This document shows, piece after piece, positions 9,590-19,026 of a stretch of DNA of 64,000 bases (the stretch's first letter is position 1; each line of letters starts with the position of its first letter). The notes under the pieces were generated by a model. That model made no database searches. It saw nothing but the letters and a program-made list of their open reading frames with translations, and was not told where the DNA came from. The position numbers and the translations under genes are program-made. Location of the stretch: the NCBI RefSeq assembly GCF_014639795.1, contig NZ_BMGC01000013.1:1-64000 (forward strand), written 5' to 3'. This DNA is from Gordonia jinhuaensis (GTDB lineage Bacteria; Actinomycetota; Actinomycetes; Mycobacteriales; Mycobacteriaceae).

Positions 9590-11031
9590 CGTCGGCTCCC
9601 GGTCCCGGCGGCCACCGAGTCGGCGGCGACCTCACGTGGGTTCACGGACTCCGCGGGGGTGCTCGCGGATGCGGTGCCCGGGTCGGCCGGTGCCAACGAG
9701 ACGAGGTCCACGCGTCTGCCGTCCATCTTCACCACACGTGCCCGCCACATCCGGGTGGACACCTCCTCGTCGTCGTCATCGGAGAGGTGGGCGCGTTCGG
9801 GGATCTCCACCACATCGCCTTCGGCGGGGATGCGTCCGAGTGCGAACATGATCAGTCCACCGAGCGTGTCGTAGGGGCCGTCGGGCGCCCGGTACTCGGT
9901 GGCCTCGGCGAGTTCGTCGATACGAAGCAGACCCGAGCAGACATAGCCGGTGCCCGAGCGGCGCACGTCGTCCACCTCGCGATCGTGCTCGTCGGTGACG
10001 TTGCCCACGATCTCCTCGATGAGGTCCTCGGTGGTCACGATCCCGGCTGTTCCGCCGTACTCGTCGACCACCACGGCCACCTGGAATCCGTCGCCGCGTA
10101 TGCGCTCCATCAACGAGTCGCCGTCGAGGCTTGCCGGGACCACCGGCACAGGACGCGAGATGTCGACCACGCGCACGAGTTCCCGGTCGGCGACCGGGAC
10201 GGTGAACGCCTGCTTGATGTGAACGAATCCGACGATGTTGTCGAGGTCGCCGTCGACGACCACCGGGAACCGCGACATCCCGGTGCGCGACGCCAGGACG
10301 ATCAGATCGCGCACGGTCGCGTCGTCGTCGAGGGACTCCACCGTCACGCGGGGAGTCATCAGATCCTCGGCGCTGCGTTCGGAGAACCGCAGCGACCGGC
10401 CGACAAGTGTCGCGGTCTCGGCGTCGAGTGAGCCGTGTTCGTAGGAGGTGCGCACCAGGGCGCCGAGTTCCTGCGGAGAGCGCGCCGAACGCAGTTCCTC
10501 GGCCGGTTCGATCCCGAGTCGGCGGACCAGCCAGTTCGCCGAACCGTTGAGTCCGTTGATCGCCCACCGGAACAGTGCCGAGAAGACCGTCATGAGCCCG
10601 GCGGTCGATCGGGCCGTCTTCATCGGATGGGTGATGGCGAGGTTCTTCGGCACGAGTTCGCCGAGCACCATCGACAAGGATGTGGCGATCACGAGTGCCA
10701 GGATCAGCGACAGCGCCGAGGAGACGCCTGCCGACAGCCCCATGGCGTCGAAGGCCGGTTTGGTCAGCTGTGCGATCACCGGTTCTGCCAGATAGCCGGT
10801 GATCAGGGTGGTGATGGTGATACCGAGCTGGGCGCCGGACAGCTGGAACGACAGGGTGCGGTGAGCGTTCTGCACCTGATGGGAGCGGCGGTCGCCACGT
10901 TCGCGGACCTCGGCGTCGACGGCCGAGCGTTCCAGGGCGGTGAGCGAGAATTCCGCCGAGACGAACAGGGCGGTCCCGACGGTCAGCGCGATGAACCCGA
11001 CCAGGCTGGCGATGATGATCAGAGCCTGCAT
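9586..11031 (-). CDS. CNNM/CorC-type membrane protein, full form (DUF21 + CBS + CorC_HlyC)
   Basis: This 481-residue membrane protein is the larger partner of the gene at 8513. It has a DUF21 domain ([46 protein letters not shown]), a CBS pair (about 205-335; [20 protein letters not shown]) and a C-terminal CorC_HlyC module ([20 protein letters not shown] through [20 protein letters not shown]). Family members act in divalent-cation export or homeostasis. It overlaps the next gene by 4 bp (ATGA), so both probably come from one mRNA starting in the 279-bp gap before guaB1. It is positionally equivalent to Rv1842c. Confidence 0.92.
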   Translation of the reverse strand: MQALIIIASLVGFIALTVGTALFVSAEFSLTALERSAVDAEVRERGDRRSHQVQNAHRTLSFQLSGAQLGITITTLITGYLAEPVIAQLTKPAFDAMGLSAGVSSALSLILALVIATSLSMVLGELVPKNLAITHPMKTARSTAGLMTVFSALFRWAINGLNGSANWLVRRLGIEPAEELRSARSPQELGALVRTSYEHGSLDAETATLVGRSLRFSERSAEDLMTPRVTVESLDDDATVRDLIVLASRTGMSRFPVVVDGDLDNIVGFVHIKQAFTVPVADRELVRVVDISRPVPVVPASLDGDSLMERIRGDGFQVAVVVDEYGGTAGIVTTEDLIEEIVGNVTDEHDREVDDVRRSGTGYVCSGLLRIDELAEATEYRAPDGPYDTLGGLIMFALGRIPAEGDVVEIPERAHLSDDDDEEVSTRMWRARVVKMDGRRVDLVSLAPADPGTASASTPAESVNPREVAADSVAAGTGSRR

Positions 11032-11310
11032 GATCGCTCCAGGTGGGGCTCTGGCCGCGTGGATCTCCGGGACGGCCCCGTAGGTTTCTCGGGTTCGGGC
11101 TCAGGTTGCTCGGAGTCGGGTGCGGTTTCTTCCGAGTCGGGCACGGTTGGTGCCACCGGCACGGGTCATCCCTCCAGATACGCCGGATCGGGTGAGGGTC
11201 ACGTTGTCGGCGCGCCAACGAGACGTTCCCGCCATTCTACGGGCTCGCCACGAGTGCTTCCCGGCGCCGCGACCACATGCGGGCGCGGCGCCGGACGGCC
11301 GACGGCCTGC
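11032..11310. other. Intergenic region guaB1 / CNNM operon
   Basis: This spacer lies between guaB1 and the CNNM pair, all on the minus strand. It has degenerate GGTTCGGGCTC / GAGTCGGGTGC-type repeats at about 11090-11160. I see no gene, no clear magnesium-sensing leader and no strong terminator hairpin. Confidence 0.4.
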
Positions 11311-12798
<1,488 letters not shown>

Positions 12799-12815
12799 TC
12801 AGGTCGGTTCGCTGC

Positions 12816-14279
12816 TCAGACCTCGACCTCGGTGCGGGTCTGTTCACCCCACAGGGTGTGGAAGCTGCCCGGCTTGTCGACGCGCTTGTAGGTGTGCGCG
12901 CCGAAGAAGTCTCGCAGTCCCTGGGTGAGCGCGGCGGGCAGCCGCTCGGCCCGCAGACCGTCGTAGTAGGACAGTGACGAGGCGAATGCGGGTACTGGGA
13001 TTCCCATCGTGCTCGCGGTGGCCACCACGCGACGCCAGCTGTCGAGGCCGGCCGAGACGGCCTCCCGGAAGTACGGCGCGAGCAGCAGTGAGGGGAGATC
13101 GGGGTCGTCGCGGTAGGCGTCGACGATCCGGTTGAGGAATTTCGCGCGGATGATGCAGCCGCCGCGCCAGATGGTGGCCAGTGCGCCCGGATCGACGTTC
13201 CAGTCGTATTCGGCGCTGCCCGCGCGGATCTGGTCGAAACCCTGCGCGTAGGCGACCACCTTGGAGGCGTAGAGCGCGGCGTTGATGTCGGCGACGAAAC
13301 GGTCGCGGTCGGTGGGGGCGCCGGCGAGTTTGCCGGAGGCGAGGTCGCGAGCGGCGGTGCGCTGATCGCGTGAGCTCGACAGCGCGCGGGCGAACACCGC
13401 CTCGGCGATCCCGGTGGTGGGGATGCCCAGATCGAGGGCCGACTTCACCGTCCATCGGCCGGTGCCCTTCTGGCCGGCCTCGTCGACGATCACATCGATC
13501 AGGGGCTTGCCGGTCTCGGCGTCCTTCTGGGCGAGCACCTCAGCGGTGATCTCGACCAGATAGCTCTCCAGATCGCCGGAATTCCATTGGCGGAACACGT
13601 CGGCGATCTCGTCGGTCGACATCGTGAGCGCCTTGCGCATGAGGTCGTAGGCCTCGCCGATCAGCTGCATGTCGGCGTATTCGATCCCGTTGTGCACCAT
13701 CTTCACGAAGTGACCGCTGCCGTTCGGGCCGATGTGCGTGCAGCAGGGTGTTCCGTCCACATGTGCCGAGATCGACTCGAGCAGCGGACCGAGCGATTCG
13801 TAGGCTTCGGCCGGGCCGCCCGGCATGATCGACGGACCGTTGAGCGCACCCTCCTCACCGCCGGAGATGCCGGTGCCGACGAAGTTGAGGCCGCGCTTGC
13901 TCATCGCGGCTTCGCGACGGATGGTGTCGGTGTAGAGCGAGTTGCCGCCGTCGATGATGACATCGCCGGGCTCCATCAGATCGGCGAGCTCCTCGATCAC
14001 CGAATCGGTCGCATCACCGGCTTTCACCATGATCAGCGCGCGGCGCGGGCGTTCGAGTGCGGCCACGAAGTCGGCCATCGACTCGGTACGGATGAACGTG
14101 CCCTCGTCCCCGTGGTTCTCCAACAGCGCATCGGTCTTGGCGATACTTCGGTTGTGCAGGGCGACGGTGTAGCCGTGCCGGGCGAGGTTGCGGGCGAGGT
14201 TGGATCCCATCACGGCCAATCCGGTGACGCCGATCTGTGCGAGGTTCGAGGTGCTCTCGGGATTCTGCTGAGATGCCAT
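12816..14279 (-). CDS. gnd: 6-phosphogluconate dehydrogenase, decarboxylating (NADP-type)
   Basis: This 487-residue enzyme converts 6-phosphogluconate to ribulose 5-phosphate and CO2 in the oxidative pentose phosphate pathway. The N-terminal Rossmann motif is GVTGLAVMGSNLARNLARHG. The family signature IIDGGNSLYTDTIRRE and the catalytic GHFVKMVHNGIEYADMQLIGEAY segment follow, and the C-terminal GAHTYKRVDKPGSFHTLWG closes it. The length is normal for the long form. I start at ATG 14279 (MASQQNPES); the frame stays open upstream but would run into the M56 gene region. It sits 65 bp from guaB1 in the order also seen in M. tuberculosis (gnd1). Confidence 0.96.
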   Translation of the reverse strand: MASQQNPESTSNLAQIGVTGLAVMGSNLARNLARHGYTVALHNRSIAKTDALLENHGDEGTFIRTESMADFVAALERPRRALIMVKAGDATDSVIEELADLMEPGDVIIDGGNSLYTDTIRREAAMSKRGLNFVGTGISGGEEGALNGPSIMPGGPAEAYESLGPLLESISAHVDGTPCCTHIGPNGSGHFVKMVHNGIEYADMQLIGEAYDLMRKALTMSTDEIADVFRQWNSGDLESYLVEITAEVLAQKDAETGKPLIDVIVDEAGQKGTGRWTVKSALDLGIPTTGIAEAVFARALSSSRDQRTAARDLASGKLAGAPTDRDRFVADINAALYASKVVAYAQGFDQIRAGSAEYDWNVDPGALATIWRGGCIIRAKFLNRIVDAYRDDPDLPSLLLAPYFREAVSAGLDSWRRVVATASTMGIPVPAFASSLSYYDGLRAERLPAALTQGLRDFFGAHTYKRVDKPGSFHTLWGEQTRTEVEV

Positions 14280-14404
14280 GTCGCCAGAGTATGCGCTCGG
14301 CGAGCTCGGCCACGAGTGTTCCGGCGGCGGCTCTTTCGCCCGGCGCCGGGCGTTTCCGGCAAGTCGGGAGCAGGTGGCGCCGCCGACGTTCCGCCGTGAC
14401 GGCG

Positions 14405-15355
14405 TTACAGGGATCCGGCCAGTCTGCTCAGCTCGGTCAGCCAGGGGATCGCGACCGCGAGGGTGGGCACCACCAGGATCAGTACCGCGCACACGTATGC
14501 GCATGCGCCGGCGGTGTGCGCACTCCTGTTGTCGGAGAGTCGCTGGACGCGGGTGAGGGTCGAGGGCCCGCCCACGCCCATCGCGCCCTGTGGTGCGACG
14601 GCGTCGGCACAGTTGACCAGTGCGCGCCCGACCGTCCGGCGTGAACTCGCGCGGACGGCGTGGTCGTCGGCGAGGATCTCCACCAGCAGACGCACCTGGT
14701 CGAGCGCCGAGCGGCTGCGGATCACGCGCGGGAAGGCCTCGTGAACGGCGATGAAGGCCTCGAGGATCAGGTCGTGGCGGGCGCGCAGATGGGCGCGCTC
14801 ATGGGTGATGACCGCGGTGAGCTCATCGCGGTTGAGGCGGTCGACGATGCCGGCCGAGAGGACCACGCGACGACGGATGCCGGGCAGGCAGTAGGCGATC
14901 GGTTCGCGCACGTCGAGCATGCGGACGTCGCGGGCGCGCAGGGTGCCGTCGCCAGAACGGCGGTCGATGTGATCGAGCAGGTCGACGAGATCACGGTGCA
15001 GCGCACGGCGTGCCCGCGTGCGGACCCCGACGCGGATCGAGGCGAAGATGAGACGCGCACCGATCAGCAGTGTGAGGAAGAACACGCCGAAACATACGGT
15101 CCAGATCGGCCAGCCGAGGCGATCGGCCTGGCGGAAGGGGCTGGTCGTAGGACGGCCGTCCGGTCCGATCACGAGGAGGTGGGAGGCGATCGCCAGCCCG
15201 CAGCTGAACGCCGAGAGCACCGCTGCGATCGAGATCGACTGCCACAGCGTCATCGCTGCACGTGGGGCGCGCAGCGACCAGTCGGCACGCGCGAGCAGCG
15301 CGGGTACCGGACCGGCGAGGAGCAATGCGATGGCTCCGAATACCGCGGCAATCAT
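14405..15355 (-). CDS. M56-family membrane metallopeptidase (BlaR1/MecR1-like)
   Basis: This membrane protein of about 316 residues has an N-terminal hydrophobic hairpin, two further segments (about 35-62 and 85-107), the zinc-peptidase motif HERAHL (residues 185-190, HExxH type) and a C-terminal membrane helix (about 288-305). M56 peptidases paired with BlaI repressors cleave the repressor when an envelope signal is sensed. There is no penicillin-binding sensor domain after the peptidase, so the signal is unlikely to be a classical BlaR1 beta-lactam sensor. GTG 15358 and ATG 15355 are adjacent starts; GGAG sits better for ATG 15355. It lies 45 bp after blaI (Rv1845c-like). Confidence 0.88.
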   Translation of the reverse strand: MIAAVFGAIALLLAGPVPALLARADWSLRAPRAAMTLWQSISIAAVLSAFSCGLAIASHLLVIGPDGRPTTSPFRQADRLGWPIWTVCFGVFFLTLLIGARLIFASIRVGVRTRARRALHRDLVDLLDHIDRRSGDGTLRARDVRMLDVREPIAYCLPGIRRRVVLSAGIVDRLNRDELTAVITHERAHLRARHDLILEAFIAVHEAFPRVIRSRSALDQVRLLVEILADDHAVRASSRRTVGRALVNCADAVAPQGAMGVGGPSTLTRVQRLSDNRSAHTAGACAYVCAVLILVVPTLAVAIPWLTELSRLAGSL

Positions 15356-15400
15356 CACGCGTCTCCGTTGACGCTGGTGAATGTCGTCACGGAAGGGATC

Positions 15401-15790
15401 TTAAGGGGTCTCGTCCCCATGCTGTGACGCTTCGAGCTCGTCGAGTGCTCGGCGTAGCGCTCGCGCTTCATCGGCTCCGACCTTCCCCACGAACGAGACC
15501 AGGGCGGCATGCCGCGCCTGAGATTCGTCGGCTTCGCTCAGCGCATCGACCATCAGGCTCGCGACGAGATCCTCGCGCCGGTAGCTGGGCGAGTACCGAT
15601 GTGCCCGGTCGTCGCGGATCTGGGCGACCAAGTTCTTCTTGGCCAGGCGCTGCAGAACGGTCATCACGGTGGTGTAGGCGAGTCCGCGTTCGGCGGCCAG
15701 CGCCGCGTGGACCTGCCGTACCGTCTGGGGCTCCTCGCTCGACCACAGATGGTCCATGACGGCACGTTCCAATTCGCCCAATCCACTCAC
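15401..15790 (-). CDS. blaI: BlaI/MecI-family transcriptional repressor
   Basis: This winged-helix repressor of about 129 residues has LGELERAVMDHLWSSEEPQT at the N-terminus, the recognition region LAYTTVMTVLQRLAKKNLV, and a C-terminal dimerisation helix. BlaI proteins bind TACA/TGTA dyads and are removed by M56 peptidase cleavage. The M56 gene follows directly, so the pair forms a sensor-repressor unit. I start at GTG 15790; the frame continues to 15859, but that stretch contains the divergent promoter. The ATGTAGG...CCTACAT dyad at 15858-15880 in the upstream region could be a BlaI operator, an iron box, or both. Confidence 0.9.
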   Translation of the reverse strand: MSGLGELERAVMDHLWSSEEPQTVRQVHAALAAERGLAYTTVMTVLQRLAKKNLVAQIRDDRAHRYSPSYRREDLVASLMVDALSEADESQARHAALVSFVGKVGADEARALRRALDELEASQHGDETP

Positions 15791-15852
15791 ACGTCGGATT
15801 CTACCGATCCGACGTGAGCGAGGTGTGGCGGTGGATACGAGAGACGTCGGGG

Positions 15853-15881
15853 TTGACATGTAGGTAAGGGTAGCCTACATT
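15853..15881 (+). promoter_or_regulatory. Plus-strand promoter with iron-box-like operator in its spacer
   Basis: TTGACA (15853-15858) and TACATT (15876-15881) are separated by 17 bp, a good -35/-10 pair pointing right. The spacer and -10 hold TAGGTAAGGGTAGCCTA (15861-15877). This matches the DtxR/IdeR iron-box core TAGGTTAGGCTAACCTA at 14 of 17 positions and lies inside the dyad ATGTAGG...CCTACAT (15858-15880). A regulator bound here would block RNA polymerase. IdeR with Fe2+ is the natural candidate, and BlaI from the divergent gene is the alternative. There is no protein gene directly downstream, only the predicted small RNA. Confidence 0.72.
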
Positions 15882-15887
15882 CACTCT

Positions 15888-15985
15888 TAGGTCGGACCGC
15901 GAGAGTGTCCTGAGGGCTGCAGAGACCCCCGGTCCACGCGAGGACAGGCCCACACGATGCACATCGTGTGGGCCTGTCCGTTTCT
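15888..15985 (+). ncRNA. Predicted iron-regulated small RNA (MrsI-like)
   Basis: A transcript starting about 7 bp after the -10 box would run about 95 nt to a perfect hairpin terminator (15942-15979). GGACCG (15894-15899) pairs with CGGTCC (15930-15935), exposing a 30-nt loop that contains UGUCCUGAGGGC, a pyrimidine/purine-rich candidate seed. No credible ORF fits. In M. tuberculosis the iron-sparing sRNA MrsI (ncRv11846) lies, as its name indicates, next to Rv1846c (blaI) and is IdeR controlled. This candidate has the same neighbours, strand and type of promoter. Homology rests on synteny and promoter structure, not on an alignment. Confidence 0.68.
15942..15979 (+). terminator. Perfect 18-bp-arm hairpin terminator
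   Basis: GGACAGGCCCACACGATG and its exact reverse complement are separated by two bases (CA) and followed by GTTTCTG. The stem is long and GC-rich, and the short T-rich tail suits intrinsic termination of the small RNA. Confidence 0.85.
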
Positions 15986-16077
15986 GTGACGAGCCCCTTG
16001 TGACGAGCCCCTTGTGACGAGCCCCTTGTGACGAGCCCCTTGTGACGAGGCCCCTGTGACGAGGCCCCTGTGACGAG
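15986..16077. repeat. 14-bp tandem array (six copies plus a partial seventh)
   Basis: Four copies of GTGACGAGCCCCTT, two of GTGACGAGGCCCCT and a truncated seventh (GTGACGAG) run without spacers. The unit is not a multiple of three and no credible gene covers the array, although long minus-strand frames pass through it. It begins 6 bp after the small-RNA terminator. Slippage would make this a variable-number locus. The rest of the gap to 16281 shows nothing further. Confidence 0.93.
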
Positions 16078-16281
16078 CTCGTCTCTCGCTGTGTGCGCGT
16101 CGGACTCGAACGCCCGCAGCCCCTCTGTACGACACCCGTCCATGCCGTTCCCGCAGGCGGGCGTCGATCGAGCGAGGCGATGCGTGATTGGATCGTCATC
16201 AGCGGTGATCGTGGTGATCGGCCGTCGCCGGTGGCTGTGGACACGCCCCGGCAACCGGGATGAGAGGCGAGGGTGCACGCA

Positions 16282-16776
16282 GTGACCGACTCCGAACGAA
16301 CCGCGACCGACTCCGACGGAACCCCACAGCAGTCTGGTGGTGACGCCGCCGCGACCGGGGGTGCGCTGGGCGTGTCCGGTCAGGTGGGGGACTCGTCGGG
16401 CTTCGATGCTCTGTACGGCCTGCGGTACGAGATGGTCTCGGCCGAGGGCGTCGTGGCGTCCCTCACCATCTCAGAGGCGCTGCATCAGCCGGCGGGACTC
16501 GTGCACGGCGGGGTGTACTGCGCGATCATCGAGTCGACCGCCAGCACCTCTGCTTACGTCTGGCTCAACGAGCGCGGCGTCGGTGGCGGGGTGGTCGGCG
16601 TGAACAACTCGACCGACTTCTTGCGCGCCATCACCGCGGGCACGGTGACCGCCACCACCACGCCGATCCATCGTGGTCGGCGTCAGCAGCTGTGGCAGGT
16701 CGACATCACCGACGAGAACCAGCGGCTCATCGCCCAGGGCAGGGTGCGACTGCAGAACATCGAGGCCGCGTCGTGA
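16282..16776 (+). CDS. PaaI-type hotdog-fold thioesterase
   Basis: This 164-residue protein has a polar N-terminal tail (about 40 residues) and a hotdog domain with QPAGLVHGGVYCAIIESTAS, the HGG motif of PaaI-type acyl-CoA thioesterases, followed by GVNNSTDFLRAITAGTVTA. It probably hydrolyses an acyl- or aryl-CoA; the substrate is unknown. GTG 16282 has GAGAGGCGAGG suitably placed; GTG 16273 is too close to it. It corresponds to Rv1847, next to urease in M. tuberculosis. Its stop overlaps the start of the next gene by 4 bp (GTGA), so the two are coupled. Confidence 0.88.
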   Translation: MTDSERTATDSDGTPQQSGGDAAATGGALGVSGQVGDSSGFDALYGLRYEMVSAEGVVASLTISEALHQPAGLVHGGVYCAIIESTASTSAYVWLNERGVGGGVVGVNNSTDFLRAITAGTVTATTTPIHRGRRQQLWQVDITDENQRLIAQGRVRLQNIEAAS

Positions 16777-18059
16777 CCGCCTCGGGGTCGGGGCTGTCGG
16801 CGCCGGCTCGCGAGCGGATCGAAGCGCTGCTCAGTGAGGTCGACGAGCGACTCGCCGTTCGCTATCCCGGTGACAGACCCCAGCCGCAGCCCTCCCACAC
16901 CGTCTACATTCCCGCCGACAAGGTCTCGACGGAGACGCCGTCGCTGTGGGGGACGGCGGCGCTCGAGCTGACCGACCGCGCTGCCGAGACCATCGCCGAC
17001 CTCGACTCGATGGGCGTCGCCGATCGTGTGCGGACGCGGTTGCGGTCGCGGCCGATCGACGATCTGCGCATCGACCTCGAAGACGGCTACGGGTGGCGTG
17101 CCGACGAGGTCGAGGATGCCGACGCGCGTCGCGCCGGCGAGATCCTGGCCGCATGGTCGCAGGCCTCACGCGGCGACGCGGCAGCCGACGGCAGCGCCGA
17201 CCAGGACGGCGTCGGTGCGCCGTGGTCGTTCGGGGTGCGCGCCAAGAGCATGGGTGCCGGTGATCGTCGTCGGGGCATCCGGACGCTCGAACACGTCCTC
17301 GACGCCGCCGGCGGTGTGCCCGAGGGCTTCGTGTTCACGGTGCCCAAACTGCGCGCCATCGAACAGGTCGAGGCCGTGGTGGCGATGTGTGAGGACTTCG
17401 AACTCGTCCACGGCATCGCCCCCGGCACACTGCAGTTCGAGTTGCAGATCGAGAGTCCGCAAGCGGTGATCGGTGCTGATGGCAGCGCGACACTGGCTCG
17501 CGCGATCGGCGTGGGGATGCCCCGGTTGACCGGATTGCACTACGGCACATACGACTACAGCGCGGCCTGTGGCATCGTCTCGTCGCAGCAGTCGCTGGAA
17601 CACCCGGTCGCCGATCACGCGAAGGCGGTGATGCTCGCCGCGGCTGCCCAGACCGGTGTCTGGGTCAGCGACGGTTCGACGCAGGTGATCCCGGTCGGCA
17701 CCGACGAGGTGGTGGACGCGGCGATGCGCCGGCATCACCGGCTGGTCACCCGGTCACTGACCCGCGGGTACTACCAGGGCTGGGATATGCATCCGGGGCA
17801 TCTCGTGACGCGCTGGCTGGCGGTGTTCGACTTCTTTGCCGCGGCGATGCCCGCGGCGGTCGCACGCCTGCAGGACTATTTCGCTCGGCAGAGCGGTGAG
17901 GTGATGGATGAGCCGGCAACCGCGCAGTCGCTGGCCCTGGTGGTGCTGCGTGGACTCGCCGCCGGCGCATTCGACGAGTCCGATGTCACGGCGCTCGGCG
18001 AGCAGTGCTCGGCGGCCCGTCTGACCCAGTTGCGCGCCAGTGGCGGCGTTCTGTCCTGA
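16773..18059 (+). CDS. CitE-like aldolase / CoA ester lyase family protein
   Basis: This 428-residue protein is related to HpcH/HpaI aldolases and citrate-lyase beta (CitE) enzymes. It has DDLRIDLEDGYGWRADEVEDAD (an acidic metal-binding stretch near residue 110), TVPKLRAIEQVEAV, and ELQIESPQAVIGADG. It is longer than typical CitE and belongs to the actinobacterial subgroup often called simply aldolase (I believe DUF6986). Members tend to lie near malate synthase or ureide-degradation genes, so a role with glyoxylate or a malyl-type substrate is plausible but unproven. Its GTG overlaps the thioesterase stop. In M. tuberculosis I recall nothing between Rv1847 and ureA, so this looks like an insertion into the conserved order. 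Confidence 0.78.
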   Translation: MTASGSGLSAPARERIEALLSEVDERLAVRYPGDRPQPQPSHTVYIPADKVSTETPSLWGTAALELTDRAAETIADLDSMGVADRVRTRLRSRPIDDLRIDLEDGYGWRADEVEDADARRAGEILAAWSQASRGDAAADGSADQDGVGAPWSFGVRAKSMGAGDRRRGIRTLEHVLDAAGGVPEGFVFTVPKLRAIEQVEAVVAMCEDFELVHGIAPGTLQFELQIESPQAVIGADGSATLARAIGVGMPRLTGLHYGTYDYSAACGIVSSQQSLEHPVADHAKAVMLAAAAQTGVWVSDGSTQVIPVGTDEVVDAAMRRHHRLVTRSLTRGYYQGWDMHPGHLVTRWLAVFDFFAAAMPAAVARLQDYFARQSGEVMDEPATAQSLALVVLRGLAAGAFDESDVTALGEQCSAARLTQLRASGGVLS

Positions 18060-18154
18060 ACATTCGGTGACACCCGTCTGAGAGTCACGATCGGCGCGCG
18101 GGGGTGGGAGCGCCGCCGGTCGCGGTCTGTGAGGTGGTTTGCGGTCCGTCATGC

Positions 18155-18173
18155 CCACCGCCGTCGGCGGTGG
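18155..18173. terminator. GC-rich hairpin between the lyase gene and ureA
   Basis: CCACCGCC, loop GTC, GGCGGTGG. This perfect 8-bp stem 95 bp after the lyase stop may terminate the upstream unit. No T-run follows, so the call is tentative. The remaining sequence up to 18255 is the ureA leader, with GACGAGGAGGATGAGCA before the GTG start. Confidence 0.4.
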
Positions 18174-18255
18174 CAGTATGAGATTCCACGTGCGCACCGC
18201 GACCGGCTCTCATGGGCCGGGATCTGGCTGCGGGCGCCGACGAGGAGGATGAGCA

Positions 18256-18558
18256 GTGCGGCTGTCGCCACATGAGCAGGAACGGTTGTTGATCTCCTAC
18301 GCGGCCGAGGTCGCCCGGCGGCGGCAAGGCCGCGGGCTGAAGCTGAATCATCCTGAGGCCGTGGCGATCATCACCGATCACGTTCTCGAGGGCGCCCGTG
18401 ACGGACGGCCGGTGGCCGAGCTGATGTCCACCGGTCGGGAGGTGCTCACCCGCGACGACGTGATGAGCGGCGTGCCCGAGATGCTCCACGACGTGCAGGT
18501 CGAGGCGACCTTCCCCGACGGCACCAAGCTGGTGACCGTTCACCATCCCATCTCATGA
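18256..18558 (+). CDS. ureA: Urease gamma subunit
   Basis: This 100-residue subunit is the normal length of free-standing UreA. It has [20 protein letters not shown] and [24 protein letters not shown], the family signature, and ends VTVHHPIS. UreA, UreB and UreC assemble as (alpha beta gamma)3, the cytoplasmic nickel enzyme that splits urea to ammonia and carbamate. A GTG start (18256) follows GAGGAGGATGAGCA. It opens the ureABCFGD operon, with a 142-bp spacer before ureB. Confidence 0.97.
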   Translation: MRLSPHEQERLLISYAAEVARRRQGRGLKLNHPEAVAIITDHVLEGARDGRPVAELMSTGREVLTRDDVMSGVPEMLHDVQVEATFPDGTKLVTVHHPIS

Positions 18559-18700
18559 GGTCATCTGCGGCGGTCCTCGCGGGCGTCTGTCGAGTCGCGC
18601 CGTCGAGTCGCCCTGTGACCCACAGCAGTCGGGCAGACGGGAGAGCACCGATCCGCCACGGCCTCCGCCCTCGAGGTTCCCGCATCAGTCAGGAGAGATC

Positions 18701-19021
18701 ATGTCCGATCCCGTGATCCCCGGCGAGGTCATCGTCGCACCGGGTGAGATCGAGTTGAATTCCGGTGCCCCGCATGTCGTGATGACAGTGACGAATACCG
18801 GCGACCGCCCCGTGCAGGTGGGATCGCATGTGCACCTGCCGCAGGCCAACGCCGCTCTTGATTTCGACCGTGCGGCCGCTCGCGGACTCCGCCTCGACAT
18901 CCCCGCGGGCACCGCGGTGCGATTCGAGCCAGGTATCGAGATGACGGTCTCGCTCGTCCCGCTGGCCGGCACCCGTGAGGTGTACGGCATCTCGCTCGAC
19001 GCACCCGGAAAGGTCGACTGA
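18701..19021 (+). CDS. ureB: Urease beta subunit
   Basis: This 106-residue protein has [17 protein letters not shown] and [39 protein letters not shown], the conserved core of UreB. The TAVRFEPG and GSH positions are standard. ATG 18701 is preceded by CAGGAGAGATC. It ends 5 bp before ureC, so the structural genes are tightly linked. Confidence 0.97.
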   Translation: MSDPVIPGEVIVAPGEIELNSGAPHVVMTVTNTGDRPVQVGSHVHLPQANAALDFDRAAARGLRLDIPAGTAVRFEPGIEMTVSLVPLAGTREVYGISLDAPGKVD

Positions 19022-19026
19022 CTCGC

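Noticed and set aside
15787-16278. Minus-strand frames through the 14-bp array and sRNA
   Set aside because: They translate the array into simple repeats and have no ribosome site; the region is better explained as sRNA plus array.
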